From an uncultured Oscillospiraceae bacterium (lineage in GTDB: Bacteria; Bacillota; Clostridia; Oscillospirales; Oscillospiraceae), in contig CANQNS010000002.1 in the NCBI GenBank assembly GCA_947625285.1, positions 62,001-126,000 on the forward strand: a stretch of DNA of 64,000 nucleotides. The letters run 5' to 3'. The notes beneath the pieces were generated by a model. That model made no database searches, was not told where the DNA came from, and saw nothing but the letters and a program-made list of their open reading frames with translations. Below, piece after piece: positions 28,135-37,801 of the stretch (the first letter of the stretch is position 1; every line of letters starts with the position of its first letter). A program made the translations under genes and the position numbers.

Positions 28135-29493
28135 ATGCAGCAGGTCGTCCCGCAGATCCGGCTCGTTCAGAAAATACTGGGAGAACAGAAGATAGACACG
28201 GGTCTTTCTTATCGGATCAGCGCGTACTGTATGCGCGTCGAGCAGCCCGAGGGGCTTTTGCTTTATAATACCCTGACCGGAGAGATCCTCCTGTTGACTG
28301 CCGAGGAGGCGGCAGGATTGGAGAAGATCCCCGGCCGCGTCCCCGCCGCGCTGACGGAGTTGGTCTCACGTCGATTCCTTGTGCCCGAGGAAGCGGACGA
28401 CATGGCTGTCGCGGATCTGGTGCGTCAAATAGCGGAGCGTTTTGGAAAAAAAGAGACCGCTCTGACGGCGTACAGGATCTTCACCACCATGGAATGCAAC
28501 GCCCGGTGTTTTTACTGCTACGAGAGAAGGTGGGAAAAAGACACCATGACGGAGCAGACCGCTCTGGATACGGCAAGATATATCGCGGCGCATTGCGGCG
28601 GCAAGTCGATCCGTCTTCAGTGGTTCGGCGGCGAGCCGCTTGTGAACATAAAAGCCATCGATATCATCACGGACTTCCTGCAACGGCAGGGCTTGAAATA
28701 CCGCTCCACCATGACGAGCAACGGATATCTTTTTGACCGTGCGCTCGTACAGCGGGCAAAAAGCCTATGGAAGCTAAAGAAGGTGCAGATCACGCTGGAC
28801 GGCACGGAGGAGGTCTATAACAAACGCAAAGCGTATGTCGATCCGAAGGGCAGCCCCTATCAGCGCGTTCTCCGTAATATAGATCTTTTGCTGGAGGCAG
28901 GCATCTCGGTCAATGTTCGTCTGAATATGGATGAGAACAACGAGCGGGATCTTTATGAATTGGTGGATATATTGGCGGAGCGGTTTGGAAAAAGGCCGGG
29001 ATTTGGCGTCCATTTGTTGGATATTCGGGGAGATCAGGATGGGATCGGATCACCAAGCGGTGTGGAAGAAACGCGCCGGGTCTACGAGGAAAAGCTCCGG
29101 TCATTGTGGGCGTATGTGGAGAAAAGGGGAATACTGGCCCGTGTGTCACTGAATCGGAGAGTCACCGTCAATTGCTGCAGGGCGGACAACGACAGTTGTA
29201 CTACTGTGACGCCGGACGGGAGGCTGGGCCGGTGTGATGGCTGTGAGGATGACGGCATTTGGGGGAGTATTTACTCCGAGGATGCGGATGAGGAAGCGCT
29301 CCGGCAGTGGCGGGAGCGCTTGCCGGCGGAAGAAGCATGCAGGACCTGCGTCATCTATCCGCAATGCATCCGGCTTAAAAAATGCATGGGCTCTGAGAAC
29401 TGTTTCTCATTAGCGCGGCTGTATCGCGAGAATAGGCTTCGCAGGGCTGTTCTCGCGGCCTACGGGGATTGGAAGACCGCCGGCCGGCCTTGA
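28135..29493 (+). CDS. Radical SAM/SPASM peptide maturase 1
   Basis: CxxxCxxC (ECNARCFYCYE), LQWFGGEPL, SPASM-like Cys-rich C-terminus. Confidence 0.92.
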   Translation: MQQVVPQIRLVQKILGEQKIDTGLSYRISAYCMRVEQPEGLLLYNTLTGEILLLTAEEAAGLEKIPGRVPAALTELVSRRFLVPEEADDMAVADLVRQIAERFGKKETALTAYRIFTTMECNARCFYCYERRWEKDTMTEQTALDTARYIAAHCGGKSIRLQWFGGEPLVNIKAIDIITDFLQRQGLKYRSTMTSNGYLFDRALVQRAKSLWKLKKVQITLDGTEEVYNKRKAYVDPKGSPYQRVLRNIDLLLEAGISVNVRLNMDENNERDLYELVDILAERFGKRPGFGVHLLDIRGDQDGIGSPSGVEETRRVYEEKLRSLWAYVEKRGILARVSLNRRVTVNCCRADNDSCTTVTPDGRLGRCDGCEDDGIWGSIYSEDADEEALRQWRERLPAEEACRTCVIYPQCIRLKKCMGSENCFSLARLYRENRLRRAVLAAYGDWKTAGRP

Positions 29494-29521
29494 CCGGCGG
29501 CGCGGCATAGGAGGAGATGAT

Positions 29522-30886
29522 ATGCGGCAGATCGTTCCGCCGTTTGCTCTGACGCAAAAGATCCTGGGACAACAGAAGACCGGCGCGGGGACCCCGTACC
29601 GGCTGACCGTCCACTGCTTGCGGGCGGAGCGGCCAGAGGGGGTCCTGCTCTATCACACCCTGACGGGGGAGCTGGTCCTGCTGTCCCATGAGGAAGCCCG
29701 GCAGCTTGCGGGGCTCCCCGGCCCCGTCCCCGCCGTGCTGGGGGAGCTTGTCCCCCGCCGGTTCCTGGTCCCCCGGGAGGCGGACGATATGGCCCTGGCG
29801 GACCAGACCCGGGACATCGCCCGGCGTTTCTCAAAGAAGGACGGCGTACTGACGGAGTATCTGATCTTTACCACCACGGCCTGCAACGCCCGGTGTTTCT
29901 ACTGCTTCGAGGCGGGCATCCAAAAAGCGGTCATGTCGGAGGAAACGGCCCGGGCGGCGGGGGCGTACATTGCGGCCCACTGCGGCGGACGGCCGGTCCA
30001 TCTGGTCTGGTACGGAGGCGAGCCCCTGCTGAACGTCAGGGCCATCGACGCCATCACGGGCATCCTCCGGCAGAAGGGCGTGACGTTCCGCTCCCGGATG
30101 GATAGCAACGGGTATCTTTTCGACGCCTCTCTGGCGGCCCGGGCCAAGGCGGACTGGGGGCTGTACCAGGCGCAGATCACCCTGGACGGCACGGAAGACG
30201 TCTACAACCGGCGCAAGGCCTATGTGGATCCCCAGGGCAGCCCCTTTCAGCGGGTGCTCCGGAACATCGACCCGCTGCTGGACGCGGGCATCCGGGTCCT
30301 CGTCCGACTGAACATGGACGAGAACAACGAAAAAGACCTGTACGCGCTGGTGGACCAGTTGGCGGAGCGGTTCGGGGGGCGGCCTGGCTTCTCCATCTAT
30401 TTCCGGGTGTTGCTCGAGAACAGGGGGGTGGAGCCCACCGCCTATACGGAGGAGGAGCGCCGCTCCCTGGCGGAGAAGGCCGGGGCCATGCACGAGTACC
30501 TCGCCGGCAAGGGGCTGCTGCTCAAGTGGTCTCTTCCCCAGGGCCCTACGCTCCGGTCCTGCTGGTCGGACGATGTGAACGCCGCCACCATCACGCCGGA
30601 GGGGCGGCTGGGCCGGTGCGAGTCCCACATCGACAAGGGGCTGTGGGGCAGCGTCTTCTCCGAGGAGCGAAACGAGGCGGTGCTGCGGCAGTGGCGGGAA
30701 CGCCGCCCGCCGGGGGAGTTTTGCCGGACCTGCGCCCTCTATCCCCGGTGCGCCCGGCTGAAAAACTGCGTGATCCACCCGGCGCGCTGCTCCCCCATTG
30801 AGCGGGCGGAAGTGGAGCTTCGGTTCCGGCAGGGCATTTTGAATGCCTACGAGGAGTGGAAAGCGGGCGGCCAGGGAGAGGCATGA
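29522..30886 (+). CDS. Radical SAM/SPASM peptide maturase 2 (paralog of 1)
   Basis: ACNARCFYCFE, LVWYGGEPL; full-length similarity to the upstream gene. Confidence 0.92.
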   Translation: MRQIVPPFALTQKILGQQKTGAGTPYRLTVHCLRAERPEGVLLYHTLTGELVLLSHEEARQLAGLPGPVPAVLGELVPRRFLVPREADDMALADQTRDIARRFSKKDGVLTEYLIFTTTACNARCFYCFEAGIQKAVMSEETARAAGAYIAAHCGGRPVHLVWYGGEPLLNVRAIDAITGILRQKGVTFRSRMDSNGYLFDASLAARAKADWGLYQAQITLDGTEDVYNRRKAYVDPQGSPFQRVLRNIDPLLDAGIRVLVRLNMDENNEKDLYALVDQLAERFGGRPGFSIYFRVLLENRGVEPTAYTEEERRSLAEKAGAMHEYLAGKGLLLKWSLPQGPTLRSCWSDDVNAATITPEGRLGRCESHIDKGLWGSVFSEERNEAVLRQWRERRPPGEFCRTCALYPRCARLKNCVIHPARCSPIERAEVELRFRQGILNAYEEWKAGGQGEA

Positions 30887-32043
30887 TGGCGAAACGGACA
30901 AGCGAGACCCTGTGCCGCCTGCTGGCGGCATGGGTCCACGGCGTTGCCCTGGAGGCGGCGGACATATCGGACTTTGAGGCGCTTTTCCAGACTGCGGACA
31001 GACATCTGTTGTCCGCCGCCGTATGCGCGGCGCTGGAACAGACCGGCCTGATGGGAGACTGCCCTCCCGAGATCGCGAAACGCTTCCGGGAGGCGAAGGC
31101 AAGATCCATCCGCAAGACGATCCTTATGGATGCGGAACGAGGGAAGATCCTCGAAGCGATGGATGAGAAGGGCATCTGGTACGCGCCCTTAAAGGTCGCC
31201 GTCAACACCGTCTATCCTCAGTACGGCACCCGGCGCTTCGCGGACAACGACATCCTTTTTGACGCGGAGCGTTGGCGCGCAGTGCGGGATATCATGGAAA
31301 CGCGGGGCTACAAGGCCGAGAGCGTAGGCAAAGGAGCCAACGATGTCTATTACAAGCCGCCCTATAATTTCGAGATGCACCGAAAGCTGTTCCTGGCGGA
31401 CGGCAGACGTGATTTCCTCTCTGTCTGTGCCGACTACTATGAGGACGTAAAGACGCGGCTGATAAAAGACGAGGATGACCGATGCGGCTATCATTTCAGC
31501 GACGAGGATCTTTACATCTATTTTCTCGCTCATGCCTATAAGCACTATGGCGACAGCGGCACAGGACTGCGCACGCTGCTGGATCTGTACCTGTACCGGC
31601 GCGCCAAACCGGATCTGGACGCGGCGTATATCGCGGAGGAAGTACAAAAGCTGGGTCTGGAAGATTTTGAGGCTGCCAGCCGCACGTTGACGGAGAAGAT
31701 CTTCGGCCCCGCGAGCCCCCCGGCGTTGACGGAGAAGGAGCGGGATATGCTGCGCTGGGTAGCCAGCTCCGGCGCGTACGGCACCACGGCCCACCATATC
31801 GAGGCCGAGCTGCGCAGGCTCCAAAACGGCGACGGCCCCGTGACCGCCCGGACAAAGATGAAATACCTGCTGCGGCGCCTCTTCCCCGAGTGGAGCTGGT
31901 ACAGCGTCAACGCGCCGTTCGTTTATCGCCACCGATGGACCGTGCCGTTTTACTGGGCGTACAGGCTGGGACGGGGCGTGTTCGTAAAAGGACGACGGAA
32001 TCTGCGCGAAGCGGGCATGGTATGCGCACGGCGCGAACGATAA
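30883..32043 (+). CDS. Nucleotidyltransferase family protein (NTP_transf_5-like)
   Basis: LKVAVNTVYPQYGTRRFADNDILFD and downstream NTase-like pattern; ATGA overlap with rSAM2. Confidence 0.75.
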   Translation: MMAKRTSETLCRLLAAWVHGVALEAADISDFEALFQTADRHLLSAAVCAALEQTGLMGDCPPEIAKRFREAKARSIRKTILMDAERGKILEAMDEKGIWYAPLKVAVNTVYPQYGTRRFADNDILFDAERWRAVRDIMETRGYKAESVGKGANDVYYKPPYNFEMHRKLFLADGRRDFLSVCADYYEDVKTRLIKDEDDRCGYHFSDEDLYIYFLAHAYKHYGDSGTGLRTLLDLYLYRRAKPDLDAAYIAEEVQKLGLEDFEAASRTLTEKIFGPASPPALTEKERDMLRWVASSGAYGTTAHHIEAELRRLQNGDGPVTARTKMKYLLRRLFPEWSWYSVNAPFVYRHRWTVPFYWAYRLGRGVFVKGRRNLREAGMVCARRER

Positions 32044-32075
32044 CGAGGGGCTGCCCACACAGGAACGGATCGACG

Positions 32076-33809
32076 ATGTTGAAGGAAATGCTTTCGCTCA
32101 TAGGCCCAAAACGAAGAAACCAGATGCTGGCGCTGGTCCCACTTATGCTGCTGGCCTCCCTGCTGGAGATAGTGGGACTGACGATGGTGGTGTCGGTCTG
32201 CGCTGCCCTGGCGGACAGCGCGGGGGCGGGGGAGAACCCGGTCATGGCGTGGCTGCGGGCCGCGCTGCATATAAGCTCGGAGGCGTCTTTGACGACGGCG
32301 ATCCTTCTCGCGCTGATCGCGCTGTACGCCTTCAAGATACCCTATCTGGCCTGGGAAAACTACATGACGGCGAAATTCATCCGCACCATCCGGCATGAGA
32401 TGTCCACCCAACTATGCCAGCGCATCGTTCACAGCCCGTACCCCTTTTTCACCCGCCACAGCACGGCGGAGGTGCAAAACCTGCTGGGGCAGGACACGCT
32501 CCAATTTACTGCGGGGCTCAGCGCGTATATGCGCATACTCATGGAAGCGCTGGTCGTGCTGGGGATGGGTACCTGCCTGCTGCTGATCGACCCGGCCATG
32601 ACGCTGTTTTTGACCGGCGGGATCGTTTCTCTGACGGTCCTGGTCCGCGTGATCCTTGCCCGGCCGATACGCGAAGCCTCCCAGCGGCAGCGGGACGCGA
32701 ACCGCGGACGCTGGAAATGGCTGCATCACATCGTCGGCGGGATCAAGGACATCAAGACCGGACGCCATGAGGACTATTTCGCGGGGCGCTTTGCCGAGGC
32801 CAGCGCGGAATGCGCACGCTCCGATTACCTGCGGCAGTTTTGGATCAAGCTGCCCACGCTGTGCATCGAGGGCGTCATGGTGTTCACCGTGCTGCTGTAT
32901 ATGCTCTTTTTCGTGCGCACCGGAAGACGGCTGCTGGATTACCTGCCCAGCCTTTCCGCTCTGGCGTGGACGGCGATGCGCCTTTTGCCGGCATTCAGCC
33001 GGATCAACGGCAATCTGACGCAGATAGGCTATGCAAAGGCCTCTGTGGAGGCGATCCGCCGCGTGATGGAGGAAACGGCGGCCCAGCAGGATGCGGCGCG
33101 CGCTCCGCAGACGGACGTGGCCATCAGCACGGGCATCGCGCTGCGGCGGGTATCTTTTTCCTACGAGGGCAGGCCGAACCCTGTATTGCGGGATGTGGAT
33201 ATGGAGATACCGGCGGGCGCGGCAGTGGGGATCATCGGCCCGTCCGGAGCGGGAAAGACCACGCTGCTGGACGTGATTTTGGGCCTGCTGGAGCCCGAGC
33301 GGGGCGAGGTGCTGGTCGATGGGATACCCGTCGGCCAGTGCGCGGAGAGCTATCTGCAAAAGGTGGCCTATGTGCCCCAGGACACGTTTTTGCTGGACGA
33401 CACCGTCCGCAGCAATGTGGCGCTGGGCGAGGGACCGGACGAGGCGGATGACAGCCGCGTATGGGCGGCCCTGAAGCAGTCCGAACTGGACCAGATGGTC
33501 CGGGGGCTTCCCGACGGGCTGGACACATATGTCGGCGAGCGCGGCGTCCGGCTTTCCGGCGGCGAGCGGCAGCGTCTGGGCCTGGCGCGGGCCATGTATC
33601 AGGACCCGGCCCTGATCGTGTTTGACGAGGCGACCTCCTCCCTGGATCTGGAGACAGAGGCCGCTGTGCTGCGATCTGTTTTCCGGCTTCAAGGAAAGAA
33701 AACGCTCGTCATAGTTTCCCACCGCATGACGGCTATCGAGCATTGTAATGTGGTTTATCGTGTTCACGATGGAACTGTTTTTGAGGAAAAATCGGGGTCA
33801 AACTCATAA
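32076..33809 (+). CDS. ABC transporter ATP-binding/permease protein (peptide exporter type)
   Basis: Fused TMD and NBD; GPSGAGKTTLL, LSGGERQRLGLARAMYQDPALIVFDEATSSLD. Confidence 0.93.
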   Translation: MLKEMLSLIGPKRRNQMLALVPLMLLASLLEIVGLTMVVSVCAALADSAGAGENPVMAWLRAALHISSEASLTTAILLALIALYAFKIPYLAWENYMTAKFIRTIRHEMSTQLCQRIVHSPYPFFTRHSTAEVQNLLGQDTLQFTAGLSAYMRILMEALVVLGMGTCLLLIDPAMTLFLTGGIVSLTVLVRVILARPIREASQRQRDANRGRWKWLHHIVGGIKDIKTGRHEDYFAGRFAEASAECARSDYLRQFWIKLPTLCIEGVMVFTVLLYMLFFVRTGRRLLDYLPSLSALAWTAMRLLPAFSRINGNLTQIGYAKASVEAIRRVMEETAAQQDAARAPQTDVAISTGIALRRVSFSYEGRPNPVLRDVDMEIPAGAAVGIIGPSGAGKTTLLDVILGLLEPERGEVLVDGIPVGQCAESYLQKVAYVPQDTFLLDDTVRSNVALGEGPDEADDSRVWAALKQSELDQMVRGLPDGLDTYVGERGVRLSGGERQRLGLARAMYQDPALIVFDEATSSLDLETEAAVLRSVFRLQGKKTLVIVSHRMTAIEHCNVVYRVHDGTVFEEKSGSNS

Positions 33810-33855
33810 CAGCGCGATCCTGGCAAGCAATGCAGAGCGGTACACACTCTGCGAA

Positions 33856-33894
33856 AATGGGTCATCCCGGCCTTGCGCCGGAATGACCCATTTG
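33856..33894 (+). terminator. Intrinsic terminator downstream of the RiPP cluster
   Basis: AATGGGTCATCCCGGC...GCCGGAATGACCCATTT. Confidence 0.75.
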
Positions 33895-33972
33895 CTTGTC
33901 GGGGCAGCATCCCCGAACCCCTTTGTACTGTCTTATGAGGGCGCGTCGTGTGACGCGCCCTTTGCTGTTTTT

Positions 33973-34839
33973 TTATACCTCTATGAGCTCGTAGGACCGG
34001 GAGCCCACGCCCAGAGCCTCGGCGGCCTCCACGGTGTGGAAGCCGTGCCGGGAGTTGATGCGCTCCAGCAGATGGTCCCGGCCGGGGTCGTCGGAGGCCA
34101 GCACCAGGTCCAGACAGGCCTGGTCGATGGCTACCGGGTCAAGACTTGCCAGGATGCCGATGTCCGCCATGCAGGGGTCCTCCGCCACGTCGCAGCAGTC
34201 GCAGTCCACGGACATATTCTTCATGACGCTGATATAGGCGATGTTGCCGCCGAAATGCGCCGCCACGGCGGAGGCCGCGTCGGCCATGGCCTCCAGGAAC
34301 TGGTCCTGGTCCCGGGTCCAGAAGGCGTCGGGGTCGCCCACGCCGTGGATATACTTCTTGCCGTAGGAGGAGGCGAAGCCGATGGCAAGCTGCTTCAGCG
34401 CGCCGCCAAAGCCCCCCATGGGGTGGCCCTTGAAGTGGCTCAGCACCAGGACGGAGTCGTAGTCGTCGATGTGCTTGCCAACAAAATCCTTTTTGATCCG
34501 CCTGCCGTTGGGGATGGGGAGCTCCTTGTCCGGCCCCTCGGCGTCCAGGATGTCCACGGTGAAGTATTTGCTCCAGCCGTGCAGCTCCATGGTCTTCCAG
34601 TGCTTTTCCGTGGTGTCCCGCTTGCCCTCATAGGCGGTGTTGCACTCGATCACCGTGCCGCCGAACCGGTCCACGATGGGCTTGCAGAAGTCCGGCCGCA
34701 GGAAGTTCTGGTTGCCAACCTCCCCGGAGTGGAGCTTGACCGCCACCTTGCCGGGCAGGTCCTTTCCCAGCTTGTCAAAGACCTTCAAGGCCCCCTCCGG
34801 GGTCAGGTCGCGGGTGAAATAGACGATGGAATTTGCCAT
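33973..34839 (-). CDS. DUF362 domain-containing protein
   Basis: VAVKLHSGEVGNQNFLRP, HFKGHPMGGFGGALKQLAIG. Confidence 0.85.
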   Translation of the reverse strand: MANSIVYFTRDLTPEGALKVFDKLGKDLPGKVAVKLHSGEVGNQNFLRPDFCKPIVDRFGGTVIECNTAYEGKRDTTEKHWKTMELHGWSKYFTVDILDAEGPDKELPIPNGRRIKKDFVGKHIDDYDSVLVLSHFKGHPMGGFGGALKQLAIGFASSYGKKYIHGVGDPDAFWTRDQDQFLEAMADAASAVAAHFGGNIAYISVMKNMSVDCDCCDVAEDPCMADIGILASLDPVAIDQACLDLVLASDDPGRDHLLERINSRHGFHTVEAAEALGVGSRSYELIEV

Positions 34840-34885
34840 GATCGTTCCTCCCTGATATTCGTCTGATGTTAGTATGTCCGTTTTT

Positions 34886-36274
34886 TCAGGCCAGCTTGCG
34901 GCCCATGAGCACGCCCATGACCGAGCTCATCATGAGCCCGCGGGTCCAGCCGGAGCTGTCCCCCAGACAGTGGAGCCCCGCCACGTTGGTGTTGAAGTTT
35001 TCGTCCATGCGGATGCGGTTGGAATAGAACTTCAGCTCCGGGGAGTACAAAAGGGTCTCATAGGCGGCGAAGCCGGGGACCACCTGGTCCATGGCCTTGA
35101 TGAAGTTGATGATGTTCAGCATGGCCCGGTAGGGCATGGCGGCGGTGATGTCCCCGGCCACCGCGTCGGGCAAAGTGGGGCGGACGTTGGACCGGTCCAG
35201 CTCCTTCTGCCAGGTGCGCTTGCCGTCCAGGATGTCCCCGAACCGCTGGACGAGAAGCTGGCCGTTTGCCAGCATGTTAGTCAGCTCGCCCACCTTCTGG
35301 GCGTAGGCGATGGGCTGGTTGAAGGGCACGGAGAAGTTGTGGGACACAAGGATGGCGAGGTTGGTGTTCTCGCTTTTCAGCTCCTTGTAAGAGTGGCCGT
35401 TGACTACCGCCAGGCCGTTATCGTAATTCTCCTGGGCCACGAAGCCCCCCGGATTCTGGCAGAAGGTGCGGACCTTGTTCTTGAAGGGGGGCGGATAGCC
35501 GATGAGCTTGGACTCGTAAAAGGCCCGGTTCACCACCTCCATGACCTCGTTGCGGACCTCCACCCGAACGCCGATGTCCACGGTGCTGGGCACATGGTCC
35601 ACGCCGTAGGCGGAGCACATGCCCTCCAGCCAGTCCGCGCCCCGGCGGCCGGTGGCTACCACCGTCTCCGCCGCGGTCAGCTCATGCTCGGAGCGGCCGT
35701 CGGAGAAAGTGACGCCCCGGCAGCGGCCGTTGTCGATGAGCAGGCCCGTGCATTCGGTGTCGAAGAGGATCTCCACGCCCCGGTCCAGCAGCCAGTGCTC
35801 GATATCGGTGTAGATCTGGTGGGCCCGCTCGGTGCCCATGTGGCGGATGGGGCAGCTGACCAGCTTCAGCCCCGCCCGGATGGCGCGGGTACGGATGCGC
35901 TTGACCTCCTCGGTCTCCTCGATGCCCTCGATATGCTCGTCCGCGCCGAATTCCAGATAGATCTTGTCGGTGTAGTCGATGGTCTCCTGGGCCAGCCGCT
36001 CACCGATGAGCTGGGGCAGCTCCCCGCCCACCTCGCAGCTTAGCGACAGCTTCCCGTCGGAAAACGCCCCGGCCCCGGAAAAGCCCGTGGTGATGGCGCA
36101 ATAGGGCTGGCAGTTCATGCAGCGGTCCGTCTGGTCCTTGGGGCAGCGGCGGTTCTCCACCCGCTTGCCCTTTTCCAGAATGGTGATCTTCTTCCCGCTG
36201 CCCCGCCGCAGCATCTCGATGGCGGTGAATATGCCGGCGGGCCCGGCCCCCACGATGGCGATATCTGTGTTCAA
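34886..36274 (-). CDS. FAD-dependent oxidoreductase
   Basis: N-terminal dinucleotide-binding IAIVGAGPAGIFTA; GFSGAGAFSDGKL; C-terminal GDSSGWTRGLMMSSVMG. Confidence 0.85.
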   Translation of the reverse strand: MNTDIAIVGAGPAGIFTAIEMLRRGSGKKITILEKGKRVENRRCPKDQTDRCMNCQPYCAITTGFSGAGAFSDGKLSLSCEVGGELPQLIGERLAQETIDYTDKIYLEFGADEHIEGIEETEEVKRIRTRAIRAGLKLVSCPIRHMGTERAHQIYTDIEHWLLDRGVEILFDTECTGLLIDNGRCRGVTFSDGRSEHELTAAETVVATGRRGADWLEGMCSAYGVDHVPSTVDIGVRVEVRNEVMEVVNRAFYESKLIGYPPPFKNKVRTFCQNPGGFVAQENYDNGLAVVNGHSYKELKSENTNLAILVSHNFSVPFNQPIAYAQKVGELTNMLANGQLLVQRFGDILDGKRTWQKELDRSNVRPTLPDAVAGDITAAMPYRAMLNIINFIKAMDQVVPGFAAYETLLYSPELKFYSNRIRMDENFNTNVAGLHCLGDSSGWTRGLMMSSVMGVLMGRKLA

Positions 36275-36394
36275 AGGCTCTCCCTCCGTGAAAACGAAAA
36301 GTGGTGCATATCGGCCAAAGCTGTGCTATACTGAAAGCGGCTTGCCGACACATTATTAAATCACGGAACGAACGCCGCTGTCAAGAGGACGCCC

Positions 36395-37801
36395 ATGGAC
36401 CTGTATCTCATTGGACACGATCATAAATACGCCGTGGAGCAGATGCTGCTGACGCTTTTCCCGTCGGAGCGGCCCGTATACCCGGACGGGGACCTGGCCG
36501 GGGAGGGGGCGCGCATCGCGCTGGACGCGGACGGCGCGGCCTGCACGCTGGTCCGGTCCGGCCGGACAGGCGCGGGCCGGGCGGCCCTGGGCCGCTGGAC
36601 CACGGAGCGGGAGCGGGTCCGCCTGGAGCAGCAAGCGGTGAAGCTGGCATTTTACCGGGCGGCCCTGGCCTGGGGCGTGGAGAAGCCCGTGTGGGGGGCC
36701 CTGACCGGGGTGAAGCCCGGCAAGCTCATGGCCCGGTATCTGACCGAGGGCCGGACCGCCGCCGATTTTGCCCGGGACTTCGATGTGGCCACGGAGCGGG
36801 CGGAGCTTTGCGAGCGGACCGCCCGGGCGGCTCTGGAGGCCAAAGCGTCCCTGGCCCCGGAGGACGTGGGCCTTTACGCGGGCATCCCCTTTTGCCCCAC
36901 CCGATGCGCCTACTGCTCGTTCATATCCAGCGCGGTGGGGGCCAACGAAAAGCTGATGGAGCCCTATCTGCGGGCCCTCTTGCGGGAGGCGGGCCGGACG
37001 GGAGCGGCGGTGAAGGCGGCGGGCCGGCGGCCGGTGGCCCTGTATCTGGGCGGCGGCACCCCCACCAGCCTGTCGGCGGAGCAGCTGGACGCCCTCTGCG
37101 GGGGGCTGGAGGAGAGCTTCGACCTGACAGCCCTGCGGGAGTACACCGTGGAGGCGGGCCGGCCGGACACTATCACCGCCGAGAAGCTGGCGGTGCTGCG
37201 CGCTCACGCTGTCAGCCGGGTATCGGTGAATCCCCAGACCATGTCGGACCGGGTGCTGGAGGCCATCGGCCGCCGGCACACCGCGAAAGACGTGCTGGAC
37301 GCGCTGGAGCTGGTCCGGGCCGCCGGCGGCTTCGCGGTGAACATGGACCTGATCGCGGGGCTGCCCGGCGACACCCTCGCCGGGTTTGAGAGGACGCTGG
37401 AGACCGTGCTGGACCTGGCGCCGGAGAACGTGACCGTCCACACCCTGGCTATCAAAAACGGCTCCTACCTGGCGCAAGACCGGGCCGATCTGCCGGACGG
37501 CGCGGCGGTGGGCCGGATGCTGGACTACGCCGCCAGGCGGTTGTCTCAGGCGGGGTATGAGCCATACTATCTCTACCGGCAAAAATATATGTCCGGGGGC
37601 TTTGAGAACGTGGGCTGGGCGAAGCCCGGAACGCGCAGTCTCTATAACATCGTCATGATGGAGGAGCTGTGCCCCGTGATCGCCATGGGGGCGGGCGCCT
37701 CCACCAAGATCCCCGGCCCGGACGGCTCCGTCCGCCGGCATATGAATCCGAAATATCCGAAGGAATATATTGAAAGGGTGTTATTAGATAATGGCATTTG
37801 A
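36395..37801 (+). CDS. hemZ: Coproporphyrinogen III dehydrogenase HemZ-like radical SAM protein
   Basis: GIPFCPTRCAYCSFIS radical SAM motif, YLGGGTPTSL, HemN-type architecture. Confidence 0.88.
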   Translation: MDLYLIGHDHKYAVEQMLLTLFPSERPVYPDGDLAGEGARIALDADGAACTLVRSGRTGAGRAALGRWTTERERVRLEQQAVKLAFYRAALAWGVEKPVWGALTGVKPGKLMARYLTEGRTAADFARDFDVATERAELCERTARAALEAKASLAPEDVGLYAGIPFCPTRCAYCSFISSAVGANEKLMEPYLRALLREAGRTGAAVKAAGRRPVALYLGGGTPTSLSAEQLDALCGGLEESFDLTALREYTVEAGRPDTITAEKLAVLRAHAVSRVSVNPQTMSDRVLEAIGRRHTAKDVLDALELVRAAGGFAVNMDLIAGLPGDTLAGFERTLETVLDLAPENVTVHTLAIKNGSYLAQDRADLPDGAAVGRMLDYAARRLSQAGYEPYYLYRQKYMSGGFENVGWAKPGTRSLYNIVMMEELCPVIAMGAGASTKIPGPDGSVRRHMNPKYPKEYIERVLLDNGI

